A DNA stretch of 64,000 nt from Streptomyces albidus (ex Kaewkla and Franco 2022) (GTDB lineage: Bacteria; Actinomycetota; Actinomycetes; Streptomycetales; Streptomycetaceae), in NCBI RefSeq assembly GCF_013870515.1, contig NZ_JACBXA010000001.1, positions 58,057 through 122,056 of the forward strand, written 5' to 3'. Both the position numbers and the translations under genes were made by a program. Positions 48,533 to 56,960 of the stretch are shown here, piece after piece (the stretch's first letter is position 1; each line of letters starts with the position of its first letter). The notes beneath the pieces are model-generated. The model had not been told where the DNA came from. It was given only the letters and a program-made list of their open reading frames with translations, and did not search any database.

Positions 48533-48880
48533 TCACTTGGGCTGTGAGACCTCACCGCCGACCCCGGTCTCGTTCCCGTCGGCATCTCGGTAGACGTACT
48601 TCCGCACGTTGCCGTGCTCCTCGACGTCTACCGGTTGCAGCCCGCGCTCAGCGATCCTCGCAATCTCGGAAACGGGATCGTCCACCCAGATCATGCTCAC
48701 CGCCCCGCCTGCACGGTCGGGGTCTTCGACGATGTACATGTAGAGGCCCTCTGCGAGTTGCCACACGGCTTCGATGTCGTTGGGACAGAAGGCCGGCTCC
48801 GAGCCGAACAGCTGCACGTACCACTGAGCTGCACTCTCGTAGTCCCGGACCGCGATTCCTGCGAAGATCCCTGTCGCCAC
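48533..48880 (-). CDS. VOC-superfamily (glyoxalase-like) protein
   Basis: 115 residues from the GTG at 48880 with GGAGGG just upstream. GIFAGIAVRDYESAAQWYVQ, then LFGSEPAFCPND, WQLAEGLYMYIVEDPDRAGG and KYVYRDADGNETGVGGE show the betaalphabetabetabeta repeats of glyoxalase/bleomycin-resistance proteins. A metal site would need Glu/His at the usual positions; the Glu in GNE is present. Role unknown, often detoxification or metabolite binding. Converges with LtrA. Confidence 0.9.
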   Translation of the reverse strand: MATGIFAGIAVRDYESAAQWYVQLFGSEPAFCPNDIEAVWQLAEGLYMYIVEDPDRAGGAVSMIWVDDPVSEIARIAERGLQPVDVEEHGNVRKYVYRDADGNETGVGGEVSQPK

Positions 48881-49296
48881 GACCGTCCCTCCATCGACTG
48901 TGCGTGTCTTGCTGAAGGCAGACTCGATCGGCGAGCAAGGCTCATCGGGGTCTCGCGCGGCGCCGCTCATGTGCCGGTCCCCGTCGCACGCCCTGGGGCG
49001 TTGACGGGCGCTGCTCGGGAAGGACCGGAGAAGATCTTGCAGCCTCCTTACGGCAAGTAGAGCCGCACCAGACCGGATTGAGCTTCCACAGCTCGCGCGC
49101 GTACGCCGAGTCGCGGCCGCTTCAGGCCCTACGTTCCGGGGCTGATCCGGCCACAAGGGTGCCGGTCAACTTCCCACGTCGGATGCCGAGTTGCCCGCTC
49201 GGCACGGAAGCGGTGCGACGTGAACCACGGCGGCATCGGTGCCACGACGGTTCTCGCGATCTGCTGACGAATCAGGCAAAGCGGCGTGTTGGTTAC
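48881..49296. other. Intergenic region, nothing recognised
   Basis: About 415 bases between the VOC gene start and the promoter of the first small secreted-protein gene. Open frames are short and match nothing I know. Confidence 0.45.
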
Positions 49297-49323
49297 TTGA
49301 CAGACGTTTCAGACCAATAGCTT
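49297..49323 (+). promoter_or_regulatory. Candidate promoter of small secreted-protein gene 1
   Basis: TTGACA and TAGCTT with a 15-base spacer, shorter than ideal. TAGCTT recurs at the same place in the second unit, but TTGACA does not, so the two copies may differ in strength. Confidence 0.4.
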
Positions 49324-49337
49324 CTGTGGTGCCTGTG

Positions 49338-49357
49338 CGCGATCTTCGCTGATCGCG
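49338..49357 (+). other. Leader hairpin 1
   Basis: CGCGATC and GATCGCG pair around TTCGCT, 31 bases before the start codon, inside the 5' leader. The second duplicate has the same stem. Confidence 0.6.
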
Positions 49358-49387
49358 GTCCAGCCCCTCATGGAAGTGGAGAAGTAA

Positions 49388-49693
49388 ATGCGCAAGCTTC
49401 GCGAAGCAACCGTTGTGGCCGCAATGGTCGGCAGCATCGGCATGCTCGGTGCCGGCATGGCGACCGCCCAGGAACTCCCGACCGTCAACTGCGAACAGGA
49501 CGCCAGCAGCGACACCGTGGACGCCACCGTCGGCGGCACCATCGTCGAGGCGCTCACCGGCGGCGGCGGCGACGCCGACGCCAGCGCCACCCAGCAGATC
49601 TGCGGCATCGACAACGAGGACAACGTGAACACCGCCGGTGAGGCCACCGGTGGCACCGGCACGTCAGTACTCGGCGGCGTGGACGTCCCGTAG
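49388..49693 (+). CDS. Small secreted protein, copy 1
   Basis: 101 residues. Signal peptide RKLREATVVAAMVGSIGMLG with cleavage near ATAQ. The mature part is acidic and Gly/Asp/Thr-rich, with two cysteines 37 residues apart (TVNCEQ and QICGID) that could form one disulfide, and a VGGTIVEALTGGGGDADASA centre. It is neither a chaplin nor a rodlin by motif, though size, export and cysteine pair are reminiscent. GGAGAAGT is the ribosome site. A nearly identical gene follows, and both are monocistronic by their terminators. Probably a cell-surface or released protein; function unknown. Confidence 0.85.
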   Translation: MRKLREATVVAAMVGSIGMLGAGMATAQELPTVNCEQDASSDTVDATVGGTIVEALTGGGGDADASATQQICGIDNEDNVNTAGEATGGTGTSVLGGVDVP

Positions 49694-49720
49694 TCACTGC
49701 GACCCGGCCCTGGCCGGTAG

Positions 49721-49762
49721 GTGTTTCAGGGACCGAGCCGGTCGGCTCGGTCCCTGAAACAC
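49721..49762 (+). terminator. Strong hairpin terminator
   Basis: Perfect 19-bp stem with a 4-base loop, 28 bases after the first small gene. Confidence 0.9.
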
Positions 49763-49940
49763 GTCGTCAGCGAAATCGACCCGCGGATCGAGAGTCTGTG
49801 GTTCTTGCCGCAAGGCCCGATTCGATGGCTGCAGACGCGCAAGCGACGACACCATCAATGAACCTGACGCCAAATCAGGTGAATCGGCGTGTTGCGGGAC
49901 GGATCAGACTTCTCCGTTGAATAGCTTCGGCTATGCCTAA

Positions 49941-49958
49941 GCGATCTTTGCTGATCGC
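49941..49958 (+). other. Leader hairpin 2
   Basis: GCGATC and GATCGC pair around TTTGCT, the counterpart of the hairpin at 49338-49357. The stem is kept although flanks and loop differ. Confidence 0.6.
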
Positions 49959-49987
49959 GATCTAGCCTTCATGGAAGTGGAGAAGTA

Positions 49988-50290
49988 ATGCGCAAGCTTC
50001 GCGAAGCAGCTGTTGTGGCCGCCATGGTCGGCAGCGTGAGCATGCTCGGTGCCGGCGTCGCGTTCGCCGGCGGCGGTGAGCCGGCCGAGCTCCCGACCGT
50101 CAACTGCACGCAGGACGCCAGCAGCGACACCGTGGACGCCACCGTCGGCGGCACCATCGTCGAGGCGCTCACCGGCGGCGGCGGCGACGCCGACGCCAGC
50201 GCCACCCAGCAGATCTGCGGCATCGACAACGAAGAGAACGAGAACACCGCCGGCGACGCCACAGGCGGCACCGGCACCGAAGCGCTCTAG
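49988..50290 (+). CDS. Small secreted protein, copy 2
   Basis: 100 residues, paralogue of the preceding gene. Signal peptide RKLREAAVVAAMVGSVSMLG; the cleavage region differs, with GGGEPAE inserted after FAG. The block ELPTVNC(T)QDASSDTVDAT through QQICGIDNE is the same apart from one residue, so both cysteines are kept. The C-terminus ends TGGTGTEAL and lacks copy 1's last residues. Same ribosome site and leader hairpin. High identity indicates recent duplication or gene conversion. Confidence 0.85.
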   Translation: MRKLREAAVVAAMVGSVSMLGAGVAFAGGGEPAELPTVNCTQDASSDTVDATVGGTIVEALTGGGGDADASATQQICGIDNEENENTAGDATGGTGTEAL

Positions 50291-50316
50291 TCGCTGAAGC
50301 CGGTCTCACCGGCACC

Positions 50317-50354
50317 GATTCAGGGGCCGAGCCCACCAGCTCGGCCCCTGAATC
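50317..50354 (+). terminator. Strong hairpin terminator
   Basis: Perfect 16-bp stem (GATTCAGGGGCCGAGC and complement) with a 6-base loop, 27 bases after the second small gene. Confidence 0.9.
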
Positions 50355-50418
50355 ATGCCGTCCTCCAGGCGGGCCGGCCGGATCGGCGGCTGATGCCGAG
50401 CGCGGCGGACCCCGGGAC

Positions 50419-50467
50419 AGGAAGAGGGCCCCCGCCGGAACGTCGTTCCGGCGGGGGCCCTCTTCCT
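50419..50467. terminator. Very long hairpin, probable terminator
   Basis: Perfect 23-bp arms around a 3-base GTC loop. It faces the end of the HAD phosphatase gene (stop at 50599) and lies 65 bases beyond the previous terminator, so it likely ends minus-strand transcription. Confidence 0.8.
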
Positions 50468-50598
50468 TCGCCTGGCCAAGCTCCTCACTCGGCACCCCGA
50501 CCCGTCGGCCGTGCCGATCTTGCGAACGCGCGCTCACGGCGAGCCTCGGCTGGACGAAGCAGTCCCGGGACGCAGTGACTTGCCGGGCCGATCGTGGG

Positions 50599-51285
50599 TC
50601 AGTCCAACTCGCCGTCGTAGTCGGGCAGTTTGAACGTCTTCTCGGCGTGGCCGCCTGCCATGTCGGTGGGGGTGTTGCCGATGTTGGCGATGATCTTGTA
50701 GCCCTTGGACTCGATCTCGGCCCGCTTGGCCGTCTTGTACTTGCTCACTTCGTCGAAGAGGTCCGGCAGATCACGTACGTACAGGCCGGAGATGGGGTAG
50801 CCGGCCTGTTCCAGGTTGTACTCGGTGAGCGAGTAGATGATCCCGGGGCGCGCGGTGACGAAGTAGACGGCGACGCCACGGGAGTCGGCGTAGCGGGCGA
50901 GGTCCAGGGTCTGACCGACCGCAGGCGTCGGGTATTCCCACAGGGGATGGAAGGCCGTCTCCAGCGAGGTGTTGTCGATGTCGAGGACGATCGCCATCTT
51001 CTCCCCGGCGCCCTGGGAGATGCGCTCCTCCAGATATGGGCGGGCCTCATCGGTGACCGCGCTGACGTCGCGCTTCCAGGTCTCGTAGTCGACGTCCGCT
51101 GCCTTGGCGTTCTCCCCGCCCGCGTGCGGCTGGAGCGCGGTCATGGCTGAAGTACCGGCGGCAGGCGTCACGTTGGCGGGAGCGGGCGCGGCCATGACCG
51201 GCGACGCGCCGACCATCGTCGCTGTCGCGACGGTCGCACCGGCGACGAAGACCGCCACCCGCGTTGTCAAGTTGCGTCCATCCAT
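50599..51285 (-). CDS. Secreted HAD acid phosphatase (class B-like)
   Basis: 228 residues from the ATG at 51285 with AGGAGTG nine bases upstream. Signal peptide VAVFVAGATVATATMVGASP, cleaved near VMAAPA. HAD motif I is MAIVLDIDNTSLET with the two catalytic aspartates, motif II is VYFVTARPG, motif III Lys in KYKTAKR, and motif IV IIANIGNTPTDMAGG. An acid-phosphatase/HAD (PF03767) enzyme acting outside the membrane on phosphomonoesters, likely for phosphate scavenging. Confidence 0.93.
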   Translation of the reverse strand: MDGRNLTTRVAVFVAGATVATATMVGASPVMAAPAPANVTPAAGTSAMTALQPHAGGENAKAADVDYETWKRDVSAVTDEARPYLEERISQGAGEKMAIVLDIDNTSLETAFHPLWEYPTPAVGQTLDLARYADSRGVAVYFVTARPGIIYSLTEYNLEQAGYPISGLYVRDLPDLFDEVSKYKTAKRAEIESKGYKIIANIGNTPTDMAGGHAEKTFKLPDYDGELD

Positions 51286-51394
51286 GGGGGGTTCACTCCT
51301 GAGTCGAAGAGCCACGGGGGATGACCCTCCGCTGGCGTGACAGAGGGCCGTCGGCATGTTCGCGTCCCATCATGGACAGAAGGAAAAGCTCCGG

Positions 51395-51408
51395 CTACCG
51401 GTCGGTAG
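51395..51408. promoter_or_regulatory. Palindrome of possible operator type
   Basis: CTACCG-GT-CGGTAG, 6-bp arms with a 2-base centre, in the divergent region between the phosphatase and aldo/keto reductase genes. TetR-like in shape; no cognate regulator is adjacent. Confidence 0.35.
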
Positions 51409-51571
51409 TGATGACATGTTCTACGTCATCCGGACGGACACCCGCTGGTGGTCCCCTGCCACCTGCCGTGTGTGTGCACGCCGTTCGCTGCGGTCGCGGA
51501 TCATGCGGCGGACTGCGAGCATGGTCGCCTCTTGATCGGAACGGTCCGCCGGCGCCCCGGAAAGGCACACG

Positions 51572-52405
51572 ATGACAAAGGCTCGGACGGTGACGTTCCC
51601 CTCCGGCGTGAGCGTCCCCGCTCTCGGACAGGGGACCTGGCACATGGCCGAGGACCCCGCCCGCCGTTCCGACGAGATCGCCGCTCTCCGCCGCGGCCTG
51701 GACCTGGGTCTGACCTTGATCGACACAGCGGAGATGTACGGCGACGGCGCCGCCGAGGAGTTGGTCGGCGAAGCTGTTCGCGGCCGCAGGGACGAGGCGT
51801 TCCTCGTGAGCAAGGTGCTGCCGTCCAACGCGGACAGGCGGGGAGCGGTCGAAGCCTGCCACGCGAGCCTGCGTCGGCTCGGGACCGACCGCATCGATCT
51901 CTACCTGCTGCACTGGCGGGGGCCGGTGCCGCTCGAAGAGACCGTCGAGGCTCTGGAGTCACTGGTCTCGGAAGGCAGTATCGGCTCGTGGGGCGTGAGC
52001 AACCTGGACGTCGACGACCTCGCCGAGCTTCCCGAGGGCGCCCGTCCGCAGACCGATCAAGTGCTCTACAACCTCACGCGGAGGGGCCCGGAGTACGAGC
52101 TGCTCCCCCGCTGCCGGGAGCTGTCCATGCCGGTGATGGCCTACTCACCGGTGGAACAGGGCCGACTGCTCGGTCACGAGGCGCTGCGGGAGGTGGCCTC
52201 GGCGCACGGCAGGTCCCCCGCTCAGGTGGCGCTCGCCTGGGTCCTGCGGCGTGACGACGTCATCGCCATCCCCAAGGCTTCGGTCATCTCGCACGTCGAA
52301 GAGAACCACGCAGCCCTCGACCTGCATCTCACGGACGACGATCTGCAGGTCCTCGATGAGGCCTTCCCGCCCCCGGTCCGCCGGCGCCCCCTCGAAATCC
52401 TGTGA
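51572..52405 (+). CDS. Aldo/keto reductase
   Basis: 277 residues, TIM-barrel aldo/keto reductase. The catalytic tetrad is visible: Asp and Tyr in LIDTAEMYGDG, Lys in FLVSKVLP and His in LYLLHWRG. WGVSNLDVDDL and QVLYNLTRRGPEYEL, then VMAYSPVEQG and the cofactor segment DDVIAIPKASVISHVEENHA complete the pattern. NADPH-dependent reduction of aldehydes or ketones. GGAAAGG precedes the ATG. The gene stands alone. Confidence 0.95.
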   Translation: MTKARTVTFPSGVSVPALGQGTWHMAEDPARRSDEIAALRRGLDLGLTLIDTAEMYGDGAAEELVGEAVRGRRDEAFLVSKVLPSNADRRGAVEACHASLRRLGTDRIDLYLLHWRGPVPLEETVEALESLVSEGSIGSWGVSNLDVDDLAELPEGARPQTDQVLYNLTRRGPEYELLPRCRELSMPVMAYSPVEQGRLLGHEALREVASAHGRSPAQVALAWVLRRDDVIAIPKASVISHVEENHAALDLHLTDDDLQVLDEAFPPPVRRRPLEIL

Positions 52406-52507
52406 CCGGGCAGCCGCCCACCCACCACCCGCGGGAAGCCCTCATCGCCGGGTAACACCCGCAGTGATGCGGCGAGTTGGGCCCGTCGCCCTCTCCGTCC
52501 GCCCGAG

Positions 52508-52882
52508 TCATCTCGCGCAGCGGATGCAGGTCGTCGCCGTCGGCCGGGCGGCGAGCCGCTCGACGGCGATCGGGCCCCCGCAGATGTCGCAGACCCAGTA
52601 ATCGCCGGTGCGCAGCCGCTCGGCGGCTCGATCGAGGTCGTCCATGTCGGCGTGGGCCTGCTTGAGCACGTCCCGCAGCTGGGCTCGTTCGAAGGCGACC
52701 GTGGCGCCTTCCGGATCGTGCTCGTCATCGATGTTGGCCTGCTCGGAAGCTTCGACGACGCCGTCCCACAGACGCCTCAACGATTCGATCAGCCGCACGC
52801 CGCTGGCCCGGGCCTCGTCGATCCGCTCCGTTGCTGCCCTCTGATCCGGTGAGGAGCGGGCGTTGCCAGTGCCGTTCTCCAT
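52508..52882 (-). CDS. DksA/TraR-type zinc-finger protein
   Basis: 124 residues from ATG 52882 (a second Met lies two codons earlier). Coiled-coil-like first half (AAFERAQ-type helices, ending RDVLKQAHADMDDLDRAAER), then the zinc finger CDICGGPIAVERLAARPTAT with the second cysteine pair CIRC, spaced C-x2-C-x17-C-x2-C. In the DksA/TraR family such proteins enter the RNA polymerase secondary channel and tune transcription. The acidic DxxDxA tip of DksA is only partly recognisable here, so ppGpp synergy is uncertain. Confidence 0.92.
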   Translation of the reverse strand: MENGTGNARSSPDQRAATERIDEARASGVRLIESLRRLWDGVVEASEQANIDDEHDPEGATVAFERAQLRDVLKQAHADMDDLDRAAERLRTGDYWVCDICGGPIAVERLAARPTATTCIRCAR

Positions 52883-53076
52883 GAACATCAGAACGAAATG
52901 TGCGGGACCCCTATTCCGGATGTCCTTCCCGGAACGGCCGGAAAGTCGCCGCACGATCAGCGGATACGGACCTGATCCGGGGTTTGAACTCGTCGTTCCC
53001 CGGTTCGGCGGTCCGAGGATTGTCGCTTGACGCACATCACTCACACCTGAGGGTGTCGGCCCATTAACGTGCAGCC

Positions 53077-53754
53077 ATGACAGCGCGGCCCCCCGCTCCC
53101 GTGGCCTTGCCAGGCCGTCATGTCGTGCTGGAGCCCCTCAGGATCGACCACGTCCCGGCCCTCTTCGCGGCGCAGGGCGGCCTCGAGACGGACTGGGGCT
53201 GGCTGCCGGTGTCCGCCCCGCGATCGCAGGCCGAGATGCGCCTGATCGTGGAGCAACGCCTCGCTCAGCAAGCCGCGGGAGAGGCCTTCCTCTTCGTGGT
53301 GCTGGACGGCCGCACCCACCGGCCCGTGGGCTGGATCGCCTACCTCAACATCCGCGTCATCGACCAGCGGGTGGACATCGGCTGGCACTGGATCGGGGGC
53401 TCCCTGTCCGGCACGAACGCCGACGTCGAGATGCATCTGCTGCTCGTGCAGCACGCCTTCAACGACCTGGGTTTCTCACGGGTGCAGTGGAAGCTCGACG
53501 ATCTCGACCGCACGGGCCACAACACGATGATGCAGATCGGTGCGTCTCGCGAAGGGCTGCTGCGGCGGCACCGGAGGCGGCCGGACGGGACGTGGCGCGA
53601 CACCGTCCTGTACGCACTGCTCGCCCCCAACCGTGCCGCGCCTGCCGGCGGCTACGCCAGGCCGGCCCTTCCGCCGGCTCCGGCGAGGGTGCAGCCCTGG
53701 CCGCCGGGGCTTCCCGGAGGGCAGCCGCGCTTCGGGCTTCCTCCCGGGAGGTGA
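53077..53754 (+). CDS. GNAT-family acetyltransferase (RimJ/RimL-like)
   Basis: 225 residues. LEPLRIDHVPALFAAQGG opens the RimL-type fold; GWIAYLNIRVIDQRVDIGWH and WIGGSLSGTNADVEMHLLLVQHAF hold the acetyl-CoA site, then VQWKLDDLDRTGHNTMMQIG and EGLLRRHRRRPDGTWRDTVL, the family's usual end. A 45-residue Pro/Gly/Ala-rich tail is extra. Probably acetylates an amino group on a protein or small molecule. Not in an operon with its neighbours. Confidence 0.93.
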   Translation: MTARPPAPVALPGRHVVLEPLRIDHVPALFAAQGGLETDWGWLPVSAPRSQAEMRLIVEQRLAQQAAGEAFLFVVLDGRTHRPVGWIAYLNIRVIDQRVDIGWHWIGGSLSGTNADVEMHLLLVQHAFNDLGFSRVQWKLDDLDRTGHNTMMQIGASREGLLRRHRRRPDGTWRDTVLYALLAPNRAAPAGGYARPALPPAPARVQPWPPGLPGGQPRFGLPPGR

Positions 53755-53813
53755 AGGAGGGGCCGGCACCGGCCGTGGTCCCTCCAGGTGCTCAAGCCGG
53801 GCCCCGCCCGAGG

Positions 53814-56267
53814 TCAGAACGCCGTGCGCAGCTTGCCCGTCTCGTCGAACTGGTAGTCCGACGGAAGGCTTTGCTCCGCCCAGATCGCCTTGCCGTCCCG
53901 GCCGTACCGGACCCCCCAGCGTCGGCTCAGCTGGGCGACCAGGAGCAGGCCGCGTCCGCCCTCGTCCATGAGACGGGCCGGACGCAGGTGGGGGGCAGCC
54001 ATGCCGGCGTCGGTGACCTCGCAGATCAGCTCCCGGTCGTGGATGAGCCGCAGCCGGATCGGCGGGTGACCGTAGCGGATCGCGTTGGTGACGAGTTCGC
54101 TGACCACCAGCTCGGTGGTGAACGCGACGTCCTCCAGGCCCCAGACGCTCAGCCGCTTGGACGCCTCGCTGCGGATCCGGGCGACGGCCGCGGGATCCGC
54201 AGGGAGATCCCAGGTGGCCACCTGGTCCGCGTTCAGGGCGCGGGTGCGGGCGAGGAGGAGTGCGGCGTCGTCCTGCTGGTGCTCGGGCAGCAGGGTGTCG
54301 AGGATGTCGTCGCCCATCGCGTCCAGGGACGGGGACGGGCGGGCGAGCACGCTGCGGAGCAGGGCGAGTCCTTCGTCGAGGTCCCGGTCCCGCGGCGCGA
54401 TCAGGCCGTTGGTGTAGAGGGCGAGCACGCTGCCTTCGGGCAGTACGGTCTCGGAGGCTTCGAAGGGCATGCCGCCGACGCCGAGCGGCGGCCCGGACGG
54501 AACGTCGAGGATGTCGACGGCGCCCGTCGGCGAGAGCACCGCGGGCATGGGATGCCCGGCCCGTGCGACGGTGCAGCGGCGGGAGACGGGGTCGTACTCG
54601 GCGTAGAGGCATGTCGCGCCCGTGTTCGCCGCTCCCGAGGTGCCGGCTTCCTCGGACAGGCTGGTGACCATGTCGTCGAGATGCGTGAGCAGCTCGTCAG
54701 GCGGGAGACCCATCTCCGCCAGGGCCCGGACGGCCGTACGGAACCTGCCCATGGCGGCCGAGGCCTGGAGTCCGTGCCCGACGACGTCGCCGACCACCAG
54801 CGCCACCCGCGCGCTGGAGAGCGGGAAGACGTCGAACCAGTCGCCTCCCACACCGGCGTGACCGCGCGCGGGCAGGTAGCGGGAAACGGTCTCCAGGGCG
54901 CTCTGGTCGGGCAGTTCCTGCGGCAGCAGGTCGCTCTGGAGGGCTTCGGCGGTCCTGCGTTCGCGGACGTAGCGGCGTGCGTTGTCGATGGAGACCGCCG
55001 TGCGCGCGGTCAGCTCCTCGGCCAGCAGCATGTCGTCGCGCTCGAACGGCTCCTGCCGCTTGTGGCGCATGAACATGGTCATCCCGAGAGTCACACCGCG
55101 GGACCGCATCGGCACGGCCATCACCGAATGGATTCCTTGAGAGCGGAGCCGACCGGCTCGGACGGGATCGTGAGCCGCCCACTGGGCGAGGAGGCGGTCG
55201 CTCTCCTCCCGGGTGGTCGTCCTGCTGCCCTCCAGGCGTTCGACGAGGCTGGAGAACTGCGGATAGGTGGTGACGTCGCCGAGCTCGACCGGGTCTTCGG
55301 GGTGACCGATCAGAACGGACCGCTGGGCGGTGCGGCGCAGGGCCACATTGTCCGTCAGCGCGTCGAGGGGCGGCTCGTCGCCGTGTTCGAGGAACGTGAG
55401 CAGGTCGATGCTGGTGATGTCGGCGAGCTGCGGGACTGCGACGTCGGCCAGCTGCTGTGCGGTATGGCGGATGTCGAGCGTGGTGCCGATGCGGGTGCCG
55501 GCCTTGTTGAGCAGCAGCAGTCGCTGCTGGGCGGTGTACTGCTCCGTCACGTCCTGTGCGGTGAAGCAGAAACCGCGCAGCCGGTCGTCCTCGTCCCTGG
55601 ACGGGGCGATCCAGACGGACCATGCGTGCTCGCGTTCGTCTCCCGGTTCGCGCAGGAGTATGCGCAGCCGCTCGCGCTCCCCCGTCGCCATGGACCTGCG
55701 CATCGCCTCCTCGACCTTGCCGGGCTCGGACTGCTCCGCGACCAGCTCCGACACCCGCAGACCCCTCATCTGGTCCTCGGTGAGGCCGACGGAGCGCTCC
55801 GCGTCGCCATTGGCCCGGACGAGCAGCAGGTCGGTGTCGAACAGCGCGAGCACGCACGGAAAGTCGCTGAATCCCCACTTCATCAGCAGGTCCTCGTCGC
55901 GCAACCGCATGCGTGACTCGGTGACCCGCACCACGAGCCAGTCGGCCCCGGCGGCCGTCCTGCGACGGCGGGCGAGGAGTCCCACTCGCAGGTCGTGGCC
56001 GTCCCGGTGCCGCAGGACGACGTGGCCGCTCCAGCTCCGGTCTCCCGCGGCCGGTCCGGCAACCTCGGAGCCGTCGTCAGAGGCGAGCAGGGTTGCGCCC
56101 GGCCGGCCGACGACCTCCTCCCGTGCGTAGCCGAGCAGGCGGCGGGCGCCGTCGCTCCACCCGGTCACGATGCCCTGCTCGTCGATGACAGCCGTGGCCG
56201 AGAACGCCACGTCCTCGCTCTCGTCCAGCTCACGGCTGTCGTGGGGCGCAATACCGCGTCGGGCCAT
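53814..56267 (-). CDS. SpoIIE-type phosphatase with PAS, GAF and HATPase domains
   Basis: 817 residues from ATG 56267 behind AGGAGG. Order: PAS (about 20-115, VIDEQGIVTGWSDGARRLLG), second PAS (130-250, ending AQDVTEQYTAQQ), GAF (255-440), PP2C SpoIIE domain (460-670; VGGDWFDVFPLSSARVALVV and GHGLQASAAMGRF), and a C-terminal anti-sigma-type HATPase (690-810; ELVVSELVTNAIRYGHPP, DEGGRGLLLVAQLS). It likely senses a signal through PAS/GAF and dephosphorylates an anti-sigma-factor antagonist, while the kinase-like end can phosphorylate or bind partners. Cytoplasmic; the partner is not in the window. Confidence 0.95.
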   Translation of the reverse strand: MARRGIAPHDSRELDESEDVAFSATAVIDEQGIVTGWSDGARRLLGYAREEVVGRPGATLLASDDGSEVAGPAAGDRSWSGHVVLRHRDGHDLRVGLLARRRRTAAGADWLVVRVTESRMRLRDEDLLMKWGFSDFPCVLALFDTDLLLVRANGDAERSVGLTEDQMRGLRVSELVAEQSEPGKVEEAMRRSMATGERERLRILLREPGDEREHAWSVWIAPSRDEDDRLRGFCFTAQDVTEQYTAQQRLLLLNKAGTRIGTTLDIRHTAQQLADVAVPQLADITSIDLLTFLEHGDEPPLDALTDNVALRRTAQRSVLIGHPEDPVELGDVTTYPQFSSLVERLEGSRTTTREESDRLLAQWAAHDPVRAGRLRSQGIHSVMAVPMRSRGVTLGMTMFMRHKRQEPFERDDMLLAEELTARTAVSIDNARRYVRERRTAEALQSDLLPQELPDQSALETVSRYLPARGHAGVGGDWFDVFPLSSARVALVVGDVVGHGLQASAAMGRFRTAVRALAEMGLPPDELLTHLDDMVTSLSEEAGTSGAANTGATCLYAEYDPVSRRCTVARAGHPMPAVLSPTGAVDILDVPSGPPLGVGGMPFEASETVLPEGSVLALYTNGLIAPRDRDLDEGLALLRSVLARPSPSLDAMGDDILDTLLPEHQQDDAALLLARTRALNADQVATWDLPADPAAVARIRSEASKRLSVWGLEDVAFTTELVVSELVTNAIRYGHPPIRLRLIHDRELICEVTDAGMAAPHLRPARLMDEGGRGLLLVAQLSRRWGVRYGRDGKAIWAEQSLPSDYQFDETGKLRTAF

Positions 56268-56577
56268 CACGCCACCTCCTACGGCGCATAGTGAAGACCG
56301 GGGGCCGTCACCCTTCCAGCCTGCACCAGGTGGATGGCGAGAGCAGATTTCCTGTGGCAGCAGGCCCCTCACGGCGGGAGGTGCTTGCGGGCTTCGACTT
56401 CTTGCTGCCGCGCGACAGAGCCTCGCGATCACGTTCCGTACATCACCGGCTTCGTACCGCATGCGGGCGTGCGGCTCGGAGCGTGGGGCCCGGGGTGAGG
56501 CGGTGGCGCAGGTGTGGGCCCCGAATTCCGGACCGGAGCCTCCACGGGTCATCGGAGTGCAGGCGAGTCGGTCGACC

Positions 56578-56960
56578 ACAGCCTCGGACGGTCTCCACCT
56601 GGCGGTCGAGCAGGGGCAGAAGCTGCTGTCGGTGGTGATCACGGCTGGTCAACGGGGCGATTCCCCGCAGTTCGAGCCGGTCCTGGAAGCGATCAAAATT
56701 CCGCGACCGGGCCTGGGGCGGCCGCGCAAACGACCGGACCGAGTGCGTGCGGACAAGGCGTACGACTCCCGTGAGAACTCCGCCTACCTGCGCAGACGTG
56801 GCATCAAGACGACGATCCCGGTGCCTGCAGACCGAGTCCGCAACCGACAAACCTCGGCTCTCGCGGCGGGCGGCAGCCGACGTTCGACAAGAGCGACTAC
56901 CGCGAGCGCCACGCGGTCGAGTGCGGCATCAATCGACTCAAGCGCCCTCGCGCGGTCGCC
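56578..56960 (+). mobile_element. IS5-type transposase remnant
   Basis: Frame reads [60 protein letters not shown] and [16 protein letters not shown], classic IS5-family (DDE) catalytic-domain segments. A frameshift near 56870 continues as [20 protein letters not shown] then GINRLKR. Both transposase ends and terminal inverted repeats are missing. Its right end touches the broken carbonic anhydrase gene. Confidence 0.88.

Larger units (their letters stand above)
49267..49762 (+). repeat. Duplication unit 1: leader, small secreted-protein gene and terminator
   Basis: About 500 bases matched in order by a second unit at 49869-50354. Shared blocks are the upstream AATCAGG...CGGCGTGTTG segment, ATAGCTTC, a leader hairpin, GGAAGTGGAGAAGTA, most of the coding region and a terminator at the same place. 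Ends approximate. Confidence 0.85.
49869..50354 (+). repeat. Duplication unit 2
   Basis: Second copy of the unit at 49267-49762. The central coding block is almost identical, while the leader, signal-peptide cleavage region and C-terminus have diverged. Ends approximate. Confidence 0.85.

Noticed and set aside
53487..55916. 809-codon plus-strand open frame
   Set aside because: Runs opposite the SpoIIE-type phosphatase, whose domains are unmistakable; the plus translation shows no family features.
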